A stretch of DNA of 64,000 nt from Hyperoplus lanceolatus (GCA_026929865.2 CM049403.1:21298001-21362000), one strand, 5' to 3'; positions 48,462 to 60,884 are shown, numbered from the stretch's first letter. The notes: generated by a model from the sequence alone, not told the origin. Made by a program: numbers and translations.

Positions 48462-49443
48462 ATGGAACGTGCAAATGTGTGCAAAGGAAAGGATGATCGA
48501 GTTTCTGAAGAACTTAAATAATTGATTGATAGATGTGTTGCATATGTAAGTGCACGTCATGTGCCACTGCTTGAAACTGCGTTGAAAACTAGAGCTGAGG
48601 AAATGGTTAAGATAAAACAGTGTCAAGGATCAAACCCCACACAAAATGCTAAAGCCATGATATTCAAATGGGTGAAACGGCAAAGTACACCCCCCCCCCT
48701 CGCCACAAAGTCTTGTGGCCACTCTGATAGAGGCCGGCCTACCACTCCCGGATTCCATGATTGATGTGCCCATTGTTTCCTCATACCCAAAAGTAACTCA
48801 GAAGATAGAAGAAGCTACAATACAACATGTAAGTAGAAATAAAGAGGATGAATTACTTTTCATCGCAGTTGCAGTTCAAGCACTAAGGGAGATGGCGAAG
48901 TGGGTAGGGAGTCTGCCTCTGGAGTGCAGGGTCGGAGGTTCGATTCCCCGCCTAACCACATGTGGAAGTGTCCCTGAGCAAAACACTGAACCCCAAATTG
49001 CTCCCGATGGTTCAGACAGCGCCTTGCTTGGCAGCTACTGCCATCGGTGTTTGAGTGTATGTATAAAAAAATGTCTATTGTGAAGCGCCTTGTGACCCTG
49101 GTCTGTGAAGGGCGCTATATAAATAAAGCTTACTTACTTACTTACTTAGATAGACTTGCATGCAGCAGGAGGGTCAGGGATCAAAAAGGGAGGAGTGAGT
49201 GCGATAGAACCAAAGTACATCAGCCAGCAGAGCAAAGCACACACTTCCCCACACTACTCACAAAACAATAACTTCAGAAACAAATGGAGAAAAGGACAGT
49301 ATAACTTCTGCGGCAAGTATGGACACTGGCAGAGAGAATGTAGAAGCCGTGCATATGAGTATAGCCATGCACAAAAAGCCCTACCTCCACCACTACCTTC
49401 ACCTCCCCCAGAGGCGAGCCCTACCTATTACAATAACGCATAG
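48462..49443 (+). pseudogene. Degraded gag of a class-I-like endogenous retrovirus
   Basis: An ATG at 48462 opens a frame with an early in-frame stop. It continues (RHVPLLETALKTRAEEMVKI) until a poly-C tract at 48690, where the frame shifts, and then carries on to about 48886. A SINE interrupts it to 49149. The 3' part holds a nucleocapsid zinc knuckle around FCGKYGHWQREC in which the first cysteine is replaced by tyrosine, then a proline-rich stretch. It ends with TAG at 49441 in the same frame as the downstream protease. It cannot make a full Gag. A single zinc knuckle and same-frame stop are gamma/epsilon-like features. Confidence 0.75.
48887..49149 (+). mobile_element. tRNA-derived SINE inserted in the gag remnant
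   Basis: Box A-like gaagtgggtagggagtctgc is followed by box B GGTTCGATTCC at 48937-48947. Then comes the common fish SINE body (ccctgagcaaaacactgaac, ttgctcccgatgg, gaagcgccttgtgaccctgg), and it ends in CTTA repeats at about 49125-49149. It separates two parts of gag. A target duplication was not clear. Confidence 0.85.
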
Positions 49444-52400
49444 GGAGGCCATTGTGAAACAGAATCAGACCATACAAAGTTAATTCAAGCAGCTACAATT
49501 AAACGTTCTTCTTCCCCTGTTGAAGACCCACTAATTCCAGTAGAAATAAATGGGTCCACAGTGTCTATTTTGGTTGATAGTGGAGCTATGATTTTTACTG
49601 TAAAAGATAGTGAAAATGTTTGCCTACCTAGAAACAGTCATATCACCACTGTAGGAATTTCAGGTGTTCCTATGAGGGAGCCAGTGTCACGCAAAACAAA
49701 CGTTTCCTTTGAAAGGGTCAGAGGTACAACATTCTTTCCTTATATCAGAGAACAGTCCTGTAAGATGGGCCGATATTTGCTTTGTAAACTTAACGCCACT
49801 ATCCATTGCACTCCTTAGGGTTTGTTCCTCACATTGCCAGATCATAAAGCTATACAAGCTGCCCAGTTTTTGGAGTCAGTAAATGAAAGTTTGTATGGTT
49901 AGGTATGGCTGGTTTTACCAAATTTTAATGTTTCATGTTTGATGTGCGAAGCATTCAGAATGTTGCTAAAGAATCCCCACCATGTGCAATTGTTATTGTA
50001 CAGCTACGTTTAACCCTTCAAAGAGTATATGCTGTTTGATGTTGAAATTGAACACTCTTATTTGCAGTGATAATATAAGACAGCTGTGAGATATGACTAG
50101 CAAGATGTTACCACCAGAGTCAGAATTGATTATCTTTGTTGAATCAGGGCTGTACAGTGCGACAGTTTTGATCGCATTTGCTACTGGAATTGATCACGTG
50201 CGATGATGATTACAAGTCCATTCGCACTAGTGCTAGTTGATAATGAGGAGAGGCTGTCTTTGAAACACAGAGGAGAGACGCACAACACTGCTTAGAGGGC
50301 TCTACATTAACACTCCAAATGGGGGTAAATGTAGTCTTAGGCAAGTAAGTTATTGAGTCCACCCTTCACTTTGGCTGGTGAAAGATATGTGTCCTCGGGA
50401 TCTGTGCTCGTGCTGCGATTCTACCGTATAAAACTTCACAAACGGTAATAACCGGAAAGAGATTGCCGCAGTTAAGTTAGCACATGTGCAAACAGAACAT
50501 TTCCTGTGCGCCTTCACGTTAAAAGCCTGTTACTAGCCAAACGTGAGTTGACTTTTATTTTGAAGCCGGTAAGAACAGGAAGTTAGCGCTTCACAGCCCT
50601 GCAGTGGTCTAGCTAGAAAGGCAACTCATTCAGCTGCAGAGAAAAGTCAACAGTAGTCTAAAACAAAGTTTGAAATAAGCCACTGAAGAACAACTTCCAA
50701 CACATTCACAACAACCTATTTAATTTATCCTAAATTGTACCAATATGTATACTTATTTATTTAATAGGCTATGTTTAATGTTTTAAAGTTTGGTTTTAAT
50801 TAACAGAAGGACATTTTCTAAAAATGTTTATTATTATTAATATAATAATTATATGTATATACAAAACATATATAGATATAGATATTATTTTTATATTTTT
50901 ATGGGGAAAAATAATTCTGAATCAGCAAAAAATTGCAATTGGCAGGTTAGATTATTTTGTCTAAATTGCAATCAGTGCACCCCTATTCATTCTTCTACAA
51001 TTATTACTGCACACACTAGGATATAATATTAATTGAGAATCTCAAAGGAGACCAAGATGAGGTAATTACAGTGAAATGCAAGGGTTAAGGTTATGCAAGT
51101 TTTCGATCATACTTTGTGTGCTACCAAATTTATTTTTGTGCTACTGAATTTTTTTGCTTGCTAGCACCAGTGCTACCACCTAAAAAAATAAGCGTACGGC
51201 CCTGTGAATGTTGACCATAGTTTTTGATTTTGTAAATCCAAAAGTTAAAAAGTAAAGTGCCGAAATAAATTGTTGTGCAAATTAGCTGTAATGTTGAGAT
51301 CTATTAAATTTTCTTGTTCCTGCTGCCCATGCAGTGGCTCAGACACAGAGATTCTATAGAGAGAGCTGTTGCTGAGGAACAAATTATGAGATACAGAGAA
51401 GCATTTACATACATTATAGTGCCTAAAATTATGAGAGGAGATTGACCCTTGGACTCCTTCTGGAAAGTATCCTAAAACTATTTACGTTGCTAAGTAAGTT
51501 GCATGATCTTGAGATATTATCAATGTTGTTTTCCTTCATTTCAACTTGGTTGTAATAAACGTTTCCTTTTGACTCAGATAATTAGCTTATTGACTATTAG
51601 ACATTTAAATGCATATGATTAGTGAAAGAAGCAAGGAACATTTTCTTTATGATTCTACAATGTGTGCTTTATCAATTAAATAGTCTCACACACAGGAGAG
51701 AGTAACTAATTCTAAGGTTTCTTTCTACATGCAGTCACAGACGGCAATGAGTAAAAACAATAGATAAGGTGGCAGACCTTGAGAGCAGCCATAGAAGCCT
51801 CTCAAACAGACAAGCACACATGCTACATCTGAGTAAACAAATTTCGAAAAGCATACCTTTTCAAGTTCACTTTGGATTATTTTCAGAAATTTCTGAAATC
51901 CAGCCATTTAATGGACTTAGCAAATATCTGTTCGATTTTGTTAAATTCTCCTCTGCGTCACAGAATGAAGCTAATGCTCGTTTCATAAATAGATTCCTTG
52001 CACCACAAAGTCATGGTTTAGGTTCACAGTGTTGTCTTTTTCATTTGCATCCAGACAGCCAGTATCTGTTTGCATTTACAGCTAAATGTAAACAAAATAA
52101 GCTTTTGGTGAGAAAGTTTTTGGTGAGAGTTGTGCAGTGTGCATGGCAGCGGTGATCGATCATCTTGAATATCTGAATCCTCCTTCAGAAAGCTTATGAA
52201 CTTATAAGATCATCTATATCAACAAAAGCTTGTCATTCTGTCTTCCAAAGACTGGCTGTGTGCAGTCACAGAACTTCTAGTGGCTAAGCTGCAGTTATGT
52301 CTGCCTAAAGGGACAGACTTGTTCTGTGAACTGGACACCATCGTGTGACATGCCTGAAGGTGAAATTCCTGACCAGCTTGCTCAAATTGACTGAGAGAGA

Positions 52401-52880
52401 CACACACGCTCTTTGGTGAATGATGCAGAGACTGGATCTATATGCAATGAATGGATGCTATGCACAATGTCTTAAATGTGCACACTCAATTATGACCTAG
52501 CCGTGGGTCTGTTGGACTATCATCAGCGTTTCAATCTCCATGTTCATGATAAAGATGGATTTGCCAACTCATCCTGATCAGAGACAGTGAAAATGTGGCC
52601 GACATGGTGTATTATTGTCTTGACTCTCACCATTAGTCCTTGATATGCTAGGCTGTCTAAGAAAAGGGGCCGTAGTTGCCATTTTTATTGGATAATCTTC
52701 TTTTATCAGACTGGCTCATGACTTTGTTGTGTATGTTCCTAATTCGGTGCTACACATATTGACCACATCTAATTAACATCATATAGTTGCTCGTCACTCA
52801 AGCTACGAGGCCATTATACTTTTCTGTTTCCTAATATATGTGTGCCAAGCTCACCCTACCTGAATTTAGTATACTCTCCT
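49444..52880 (+). pseudogene. Degraded pro-pol of the endogenous retrovirus
   Basis: Directly after the gag TAG, in the same frame, the protease region has the active-site motif ILVDSGA (Asp codon 49576) and runs to stops at 49816 and later. A 1060-bp hAT-like element interrupts at 50145-51204, followed by about 550 bp without recognisable similarity. Reverse transcriptase pieces appear at about 52050 (HPDSQYLFAFT). RNase H/connection-like pieces follow at about 52500-52560 (GLLDYHQRFNLHVHDKDGFA) and again at about 52730-52830 (HDFVVYVPNSV). No YxDD catalytic motif, integrase, env or 3' LTR is seen. It is non-functional. Similarities are from remembered family patterns. Confidence 0.7.
50145..51204. 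mobile_element. hAT-like non-autonomous element with 5-bp duplication
   Basis: The ends CAGGGCTGTAC and GTACGGCCCTG are inverted repeats with one mismatch. Both flanks carry TGAAT directly adjacent (50140-50144 and 51205-51209). No transposase is visible. CAGGG ends are hAT-like, but a 5-bp duplication is shorter than the usual 8 bp. Confidence 0.75.
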
Positions 52881-52889
52881 TCCTTTGAG

Positions 52890-53204
52890 TGACACCGTAA
52901 ATGGTTAAAAAGGCTAGTTCAAGTATCGTTTTGAATTACTAAAGACTCAAAATTCCCTCACACTGAGTAATTCCTTGCATCAAGTTCCTCGATTAAAAAC
53001 ATGCCGAGATTTTTTCAGAAACAATATCTGCCCCATGGATGCCATGCTTTCCCAGTAAAGTTGGTTGTGGTTTTTGTTAGGGGTTAATTGAAGGCAGTCA
53101 GAGACAGACTGGCAGATGGAAAATGTCGACAGATGTTGGGCCCCCAGACATGCCCTCATAATATCCCGTCTGTGACTGTGAAACACAGATGCACACACAC
53201 ACAG
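52890..53204. other. Non-coding, nothing recognised
   Basis: Expected to hold integrase or env if the provirus were complete, but no such similarity is seen. Confidence 0.4.
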
Positions 53205-53207
53205 ACA

Positions 53208-53288
<81 letters not shown>
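53205..53288 (+). repeat. Long (CA)n microsatellite
   Basis: About 40 CA units with few interruptions. Cysteine/valine-rich or threonine/histidine-rich frames across it are artefacts. Confidence 0.95.
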
Positions 53289-53291
<3 letters not shown>

Positions 53292-53309
53292 TCACACACA
53301 CACACAATC

Positions 53310-54590
53310 TCACTCTTATTTTGATCATATAAACTGCATCAGTGATTTCAGTATATTACAGTAATTTACTTTATTTGCAATGAGAACTTAATTATTACCG
53401 TCAGTGTTACCTTAGGAGATGATGCCTCCCGATAACCTGCCTGACAACTCTGCAGTTCCACTCAGCTGTAGGACTTTGATCCACTACACCTAACATTATA
53501 CTTTCGTGTGCTCTTTAGGCACCTCACAAATAACATCCCCTTCCTCCGTTTAAGAGAGGAGTGCTCTATTTCCAGCCACTGACTACCTGTAGTCGTTCAA
53601 TGCATTTTATTAGCCAAATCCCAGACATTTTAGTATGTTTTGTTGCACAGTTGTTTATGATTGATATTTCCTGTACATGACTGGGTGATGACACATTTCC
53701 AAAGAATTAGTTCCCCTGATATGGATCAAAGGCCATTTTTATTATGGCTGTCATAAGAGTCATGAAGTAGGGTATTCTGTTTTAGTGATGCTCGTGTTTT
53801 TTCTATTATTATTATTTTTTTTTTTTGGGGGGGGGATCCTTTGTACAGTATCCTGTATCATCTTAAAATTAAGCATTTAATTATCAAACTTAAAAGCCTT
53901 GCTCCAGGCTCGTCAAGAAACTTCAGTTACCAGGCTTGATCTTAACAGGCATACATTATCTGACAAAGATAAGGTACAGTTCAAAGGAGCATGCTTTTTC
54001 TCTGTATCGGTTTATTGCCTCGGTGACAGATTAACACAAGAGTTTTTTCACAAGAGTTTTTCACAAGTTTTTTTTCAGGAACCTGTGCAGCTGTTTGCAA
54101 GCACACTTCCTTGCTGTGAAAAAAATGGTAAATTCACCTTTCAGCCACTGGAAGGTGCAAAGGATGCTTAGAAGCAAGTCCTGTGAGAAAACACCTTTGT
54201 AGAGCGTTTCATGTATTGCTAGTTCAAAGGGAGAGGCTGTGGGAGTGTGGCAGTACAGAGCACAAAGAAAGATATACGAAAACAAAAAACGACACAATAT
54301 CCCTTTTGCTTCTCGGAATGTTAGTTTCAAGTCTGAGACAGAAACACAGAACACACACGCACCAGTTAACATTTACTCAGTGGTCAGTCAGTCTCTAAAC
54401 AAACACAGTGGAAGTAATGTTTGTCACCAGTCTGAGAGGGGCGAGGGACTCTCTTGCTGGGTGCTATTTCACTGTATATATCATATTACACTCATTTGAA
54501 AGCAGTTTGACCCAGAGTCATTTGAAACTGTTATTCCAGATGTCTTTTAACAAATTGTATTCATATGGCCTGTGCTTTCACTCACACATG
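53310..54590. other. Non-coding, nothing recognised
   Basis: No supported gene. The frames at 53899-54171 plus and 54061-54372 minus overlap and have no recognisable motifs. Confidence 0.45.
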
Positions 54591-54598
54591 CCTCTGCC

Positions 54599-55207
54599 CA
54601 GGGGAGGATCTAGAAAATGTTACATGGGATAGCGAAGGGGGGGCAAGAGGTCTTGGCAGGGGGGCATGGGAGGACGGTAGCGGGAATCCCCATATATATT
54701 ATATTGATCATCATTTCTGATAAAATAAGACATGTGTAGCCTATATCTTAAGCCTACATATCTTACTCTATACAACACATTGCTACAACAGAAAACAGGC
54801 AATCACTGAAACATCTTATTTTGAGTGACATGACATATCATTCAAGTCTAGTGGAATTTATATGGAAGGAGAATAACAATACAGTAGTTTAGGCTGGGAC
54901 TGCAGTCAGACCCTCTGCCTACCTTTCATCTGCTTGCTGATCACTACCTGCCTCTGTCCCTCTGTCTGAATATAAAACCTCCTCTTCATCCCTCACATTT
55001 ATTTCTTCTTTTCCCTCTTTTCCTCCACTTATGTATTCATGTCTTTAACATGTGATAGCCCAATGTAACCTGGTTTAATTTGTGCAGCTCGTTTGCTGTG
55101 ATATGTGAGAGTTTTTAGTAGGCTATGTTTGGCTATTCAAACAAAAATTATCGATCTCCTATAGCACTGTCAGTGTCACTGTAGTAACTCAATGCCTCAG
55201 AAACGGC

Positions 55208-55251
<44 letters not shown>

Positions 55252-55877
55252 AAACGGCGATCCACTGTTAAATTGTATGGATCCGAACATGCAAGTTTTA
55301 TTTAAATATTTTTATCAAGCTCTTGCCTGTAGCCTACTACAATAGGCCTACAAATTAATAAAAGGTCAATATGCTCCTACAAGCCACAAGCGAGTGATTT
55401 CCCTTTTGGCCAACGATGAATGGATGTGCTCTTATCAATGAATTAGCTACTTTTACATTGCATTACATGCATTACACATTTAACTTTAAGTTAAATTGGT
55501 GTGTTTAAAATTCACAAGGGTAAACTGACTTCACCTTAAGATGCTCGGGGCAGGTCAGTTACTCTTCACCGGGCTGCATGGCACAGCAGCGCGCTGACTC
55601 GCTGTGTGTGACAAACTGTGTGATCGCTGATATGCGCATATGATGCAGGGCCGTGGCTAAGTATTTGAGGGGTAGGGCATAAGATTAGATTTAAAATAAT
55701 TTACTTTTGTTCAATGTATTGTTTGTTTCAATTATTTGAGTGGCTTGTTGACATAGTGGCGGTTTGTTCTTACAAGTACATTTTTGAGAATGCAAAAGTT
55801 AGGGGGGCAGCTGGGGGGGACAAGGCTCTTCAGTGGGGGGGCCGCTTCCCCCCTTCCCCCCTGTAGAACCGCCCCTG
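54599..55877. mobile_element. hAT non-autonomous element, perfect 8-bp duplication
   Basis: The left end CAGGGGAGGATCTAGA and the right end ...TAGAACCGCCCCTG are inverted repeats with mismatches. The flanks are identical, CCTCTGCC at 54591-54598 and 55878-55885, exactly the 8-bp target duplication of hAT elements. Both subterminal zones are G-rich on the plus strand (gggggg runs near 54640 and 55805). The interior has a (CT)n run at 55211-55250 and no transposase. Confidence 0.9.
55211..55250 (+). repeat. (CT)n microsatellite
   Basis: About 20 CT units, flanked on both sides by the short word GAAACGGC, lying inside the hAT element. Confidence 0.95.
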
Positions 55878-56381
55878 CCTCTGCCTGATATATAACTATT
55901 CCATCTAAACAACTTGGCTTGAACTCATTCATCTCCAAAGCTTTATTTGCATTTTAATGTGTCGGTCACATGATTGATTTTGATTGCCGGGTTTCCCTAA
56001 TTCCAACTCAATTATCGATTAACAGTTTTGCAAAGCTAGTTATTAACTGCTTCTTTAAAACCGGGTTTTACCTGTTTAGCTATATGTGCCCATTCAGAGA
56101 AAAGCCTGCCTTGCCACCTTAGGCAGTTCTCACTGAGGTAGTTTATTTTGTATTTATTTTATTGTATTCATGTCGTGAAATTTGCTTTGGGACTATGTAC
56201 AAAAAAACATTAATCTCATGAAAAAATAGAATCACGATAAATAATCTCAGTAAGGGTAATTAACATTTTGATGATTGATAAGGATATTTCTGACCAAAAT
56301 ACTGTGTATATGTTATATTGCTTTATTTTATTTTTTTAAAGAATCAACTTTTTATTTACAACCATTTATCATATAGGAAAG

Positions 56382-56600
56382 AGGGACCAACCAGTAACCA
56401 TGAGGTCACTGATTCAATCCCCGGACAAGAGGGTGTTATTTGTAAAAGTAGTGGTCGCTCTATGTAAATATACGGTGCCCACCATCTCTACCATTGTGTC
56501 CTTGAGCACTTAACCCCAAACTGCTCCAGGGGCGCTGTACTATGGCTGACCTTGTGCTCTGTCCCCTTCCGAAGTGTGGTAATGCGAAAGGACAAATATC
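56382..56600 (+). mobile_element. tRNA-derived SINE, decayed
   Basis: Box B-like TGATTCAATCCCC near 56410 is followed by gtgtccttgagcacttaacccc and ctgctccaggggcgctgtac, the conserved core of a widespread fish SINE family. The A box is poorly preserved. No coding sequence. Confidence 0.7.
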
Positions 56601-58021
56601 AATGAAATCATTGACTTTTAAAGTAACTTAAAACCCTCTTCATTGTTGTGAAACAGTTGCTGTTAAGGAATCCTTTTGGATACATATGAATGCAATCTAC
56701 TGTTCATTCAACTATAACTGTTAAGGTTACCAGGGTGATCTAGCCGCTAATCTGCTGAACTGCTCATCATGCTTTGTGATCCACACATCAGTTGTATATT
56801 TAGAATTTTTCTGTATTTCAGTTTTTTCCAATCAACAGTTTAAAAAGCAGTGCAATCGAATCTCACATGATCTGGTCACAGAACAAACATTAGATTGGGC
56901 TTTTAGGAAGGGCCTTGTTGGTAACTGCTGACAGGCTGCTTCACAAACTTATCTACACATCCCCACGCATCATAAGAAACTCCCCGACAAAGATAAGACT
57001 GTGCTAAAACTTTCCTCACTTGCTATTCTTCTCATATTTCTCTTTCATCCCAACCTGAAGCCTCATACACAATATATGTCTGCCATATTGTCCCATTGTT
57101 TAAGGGTGACTTGATTAAAACAAAACAGATGTGTCTTCCTCTTTTTCTCCCCAGTCTCTGTGAGTCACCACATAATTGAAATGTTTTATATTGTTCTTAG
57201 TTTTTGTTGTTTCTATGGTGCAACAAACAAAGCACAACTTGTTCAAATGGGAATGATGGGGATACGTGTCAAAATCTAGTTTGTGGAAATGTTTCTTCGC
57301 TTATGTTGGATATGAAAAGTGGTGGTAAAATTATTCCTTAGGGACAGCAAACTCTTACCTTCTTAAGTTACATAACTGCTGATATGATACGTTGGCAGTA
57401 TGGAACAAGAATAAAAATACTTAAAAGCACTAAAAAAACATTATTAGGTAAATGTGTAGAAAAACAAGGGCCATTATCAAGGTGCTTTCCTGAAGTCAAG
57501 GATTCCTGAAGTCTTCAGACTGAGATGATCTATTGCGTTTACTCATGGCGTACAGCTCATCGCTAAATGACTTTAATAGTTGTTGAAGTGTTTATGAGCA
57601 AAGTTGAAAACAAAAAATTTAAACAGTCTGTTCTCCACTGGGATCCTCCACAGTCAATAAGTTTTGAAATGTATTTCCTAGTTGTTTGCCAGGTTTTTTC
57701 ATTAATTCAAATTCTTTATTCACATTGTTGTGCCACAAACACGTCAAAGACACGTCTTCAAACAGCAGCATCATGCAAAGCAATGTGTCGGTTCCTTCCT
57801 TTTTTCCTGTGTGAATGTGTTATCACCCAGTTGTATGTTACCCCCAAAAAGCATCTGGAGAATTGGAAATGGGTCAGCAGGAGGCTTTGGTATGAGGGAC
57901 CTTTTCCCACAGATTAGAATAAAGCAGTTTTTGTGTGATTAACTATTGAGTTAAATGTTTAACTCATGTGTGCTTGTTCATCCACAATTAACATCCAATG
58001 AAAGGTTCATGAAATTAGACT
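56601..58021. other. Non-coding, nothing recognised
   Basis: The longest frame (57567-57917 plus) has no recognisable domain or splice support. Confidence 0.45.
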
Positions 58022-58215
58022 AAGCGAGCTTTTACACCAGCAGTATTTGGTTCGAATAACACTAATTTGGGTTCTTTTACACCTTTGCTGCGATTCCTTT
58101 GTGCAGATGAGAATACAACAATCACGTTCGGGTGCGCACCAAAAGCAGAACAAAGCGTACCAAGACCTTGTTGAAGAGGTGGTCTCAGTATGCTTCCAAA
58201 TGAAACATGTAAGTA
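58022..58215. mobile_element. Diverged fragment related to the Harbinger-like MITEs
   Basis: The blocks tttggttcgaa, aatcacgttcgggtgcgcacc and gaagaggtggtctcagtatg recall the first 200 bp of the MITEs at 20698 and 33382 (agttcggttgaa, gcaatcgcactcgggggcgg, gaagaggtagtcttggtgcg). No complete terminal repeats are present. Confidence 0.5.
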
Positions 58216-59019
58216 TAGAATGTTGCATGCTTAAAATTTATAATTAGCAGTAAACATGAACTACACCTATGGATGATGGGATTGCATTTTGTTTTTCAGG
58301 TATAAACACAAATATTTGGGAACATATTTCACACAATGGTGGAGCTAGATGAAAATGTACCATCAAAGGTACTGCAATTTAACCTGATTAGGGACAAGAA
58401 TGCATCCTAAAGTTCACAGCTATCCATTCAACTGTTGTTGAAAGATTTCACCCAAAACATTTAACCTCATGGATGGGCTGGTGAAATAATCTGAGAATCG
58501 CTAAATTAATAGGGATTCATTGTCAGGGGAACAAAAATGTTAGAATAGTTAAAAATGTTAATACACCTTGGGAATCGTCAGAGACACTGAATACATTTTC
58601 TAGGATTAACAAGTGTGTAATGGCTGTAATGTGGTAATAAAGGCTTACCTCATAACAAAAATATATAAAACCCACAAAAATATCAATGGCATATCTGTGT
58701 TGCCTCTCTAAAGTTTATTCTGAATCAGTGATGGTTGAGACCGCTTTACTAAACATTTATTTTGTAATTTGGGAGCTTGCTTATCTGCCAACAAAGGCCA
58801 TGTCAGATAGAAAGGTAAAAAGGTCACTGATGTTGCAGTGCATGCAGATTAACAGATGAAGCTCATAATTTGAGTTACAAATTTATCTTCAGTACATAGG
58901 CCTCCCTGGGTGGTCCAGTGACGCCCTCCAGCAATATCAGCCCTGTGCCGTACTAGTAATCCATGCATGAGTGTGTGTGACCCGAATGCTTAAAAAGTAA
59001 ATGTAAATGGACAAGCCAG
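58216..59019. other. Non-coding, nothing recognised
   Basis: No supported gene or repeat boundary. Confidence 0.4.
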
Positions 59020-59023
59020 ATGA

Positions 59024-59233
59024 ATGAAAGAAGCTGTGAATCTCCTAGCAGCTCTGCTTGCACTGCTTACAGGGCTGTGTCTGGTCAGCACCTGGCGGAC
59101 ACTGGGGACGCTACGGAGGATGTTTTTGGACAGAGGCCTGCCCAGGAAAACAAACCCAAGTCTGACCTCAAGCGCCAGTCGAGCAGTCTCCCCGACCTCA
59201 CCACCTGACACAATGTTCCTCCCACAAGCATGA
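59024..59233 (+). other. Short open frame with hydrophobic N-terminus, uncertain
   Basis: A 69-codon frame opens MKEAVNLLAALLALLTGLCL, resembling a signal anchor, and lies in a GC-richer patch. AATAAA occurs at 59411, about 180 bp downstream. The overlapping frame at 59020 is equally open (ending KRQSSSLPDLTT). I recognise neither product. It could be a small gene, a terminal exon or chance. Confidence 0.2.
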
Positions 59234-59419
59234 GCATCACGCCTGGGTGGCCATGTGGGCGAAGAGGGGAGAGCTCTTTTTTGGTGTCCTCTAAGAAGGG
59301 AAAACAAAAGCCCCTGAGGAAGAAGAGCAATACTCTGATTTCATGCTCTTTCACTCCCTGAATCATGAACATTCATCTTTTTGGCCTTCATTTATTTTAA
59401 CTCGGGCTCAAATAAAACC

Positions 59420-60522
59420 TTTTATTTTTATTGTCTTTTAGCACATTGCTCTTTGGCAACTACCAGGCAAATTTGTTGTGCCTCTGTCCAAGGTCTTGCC
59501 AGGTGATGAAAATAGGCAGCTGCAATCGATTTGTTTGCAAATTACTTCTGTATTCAGTCGATGTGTGGTTGCTCCTTCTCACCCCCTGTCTTCCCAACAC
59601 CCCCCCCCCCCACTCCCTCTCTTCCTCCCTCCCCAAATATTTTCGTGCATGTGCGATGGCTTCTGTAATGAGAGCTCTTTGATGTGGAGGAGATCTAGGG
59701 TAAGCAGAGTGGAGTGGGAGGTGAAGAATGCCAGGTATAGGCCACAGTTGTGTCTGTGTGGATTAATAGTCTTGTTTTCTCCCATCACACCACGCACGAC
59801 CCCCCCCCCTCCCAAATACGAATTAATTGCTTTTGGATTTCCTTTCTTTCGGTCTTCTGGGCATAATCTAGTTTTCAATCAACATCTAGCCCATTAGAAT
59901 TGTTCACACTCTTCTTTGTAATGTACAGCATCTACACGCATCCCTACATTAAGAAAAAAAAAAAAAACATGTGTCCCAACTTGACTCCTCTGAAACCAAT
60001 TCAGGCATTTCCTGCAGCAATCTACAAAGCCTAAACCTGTGTAAGATGCTGACAGACATGTGTCTACAAAGGGCAGAGAGAAGAAAACACTTTGATTTGA
60101 TGCATCGGGGAGGGAAAAGATGGGCAGCGTGGGGAGGGTAAGAGGCCCACTGTCTGGTTTGATGGATATTTCTGACGCAAACTGGTAAAAAAAAGGTGAG
60201 TGCTGCTGGTGGTGCAAATATTTGTGTGTGTGTCCAAATATGTGTGTGTGGTTCCCCCTCCTCCTCTGCCTCTGTCTCAAACAAAAGATTCAAGTCAAGG
60301 CTACAAAATGGTCAGTCGTTTATTGCTTCTCTTGATCCCTTGGAGTTGTCAAACTTTTCCTGTCCTTGTTGCAGAAGGAGGTATATGCAGCATATTGGAA
60401 TCACTGGGCATTTGGAGACATTGAAACCTGGAAGTGGTGGAGAAAGAACAAGATAAGCAAAGTCAAGAGAACTATAACCGTGTTGGGAGACAAGAGAGTC
60501 TTACAGCTGAGGAGGTCTTAAG
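59420..60522. other. Non-coding, possibly 5' flank of a gene
   Basis: Contains several C-runs (59604-59612 and 59799-59810) and a GT-rich patch near 60222. No exon is supported apart from the candidate that follows. Confidence 0.4.
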
Positions 60523-60571
60523 ATGATACTGGTGATGAGCTTACTTCTTCTCACCGGATGTGGTCATGCAG
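60523..60571 (+). CDS. Candidate first coding exon with signal peptide
   Basis: ATG at 60523 opens MILVMSLLLLTGCGHA, a compact hydrophobic leader with a small-residue cleavage site. It is followed directly by a strong donor, GCAG|GTGAGT, at 60571/60572. The exon would end in phase 1. Upstream sequence is purine-rich and could be 5' UTR. I do not recognise the protein, and no matching second exon with an acceptor in the right phase could be firmly picked up to 64000. It may be the start of a secreted or membrane protein gene with a long first intron, or chance. Confidence 0.3.
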
Positions 60572-60884
60572 GTGAGTCAGAATTGTATATACAGTATACT
60601 TACATGTTGCTATGACTGATGGTTAGCAAACCAACAGTCATGAACAAATATTTGATGTGGTCACCATATGCCCATGAAATAATTTTTTATGACATGATGT
60701 CAAATGCAATGTAGTCTTCAATGCACTCTGTAAAAAATGGAGCTTGAAGCCTGGATATGAGTTTACGGCAATTCACTTTTTTTTTTCCATCTCATCATTT
60801 TGAGGTCTGATGTCAGACATAACAAACCATGGACAATAATAACACATCACAGAGAGGCAGACAGGCATGTCTGCATTCAGAGAA

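Noticed and set aside
48887..48960. tRNA gene
   Set aside because: Same reason: a tRNA-derived SINE head inside a retroviral gag remnant.
53098..53328. Cys/Val-rich reading frames on the minus strand
   Set aside because: Produced by the (CA)n microsatellite.
59579..60293. Overlapping frames on both strands near 59.6-60.3 kb
   Set aside because: Caused by C-runs and GT-rich patches; no family-like motif.
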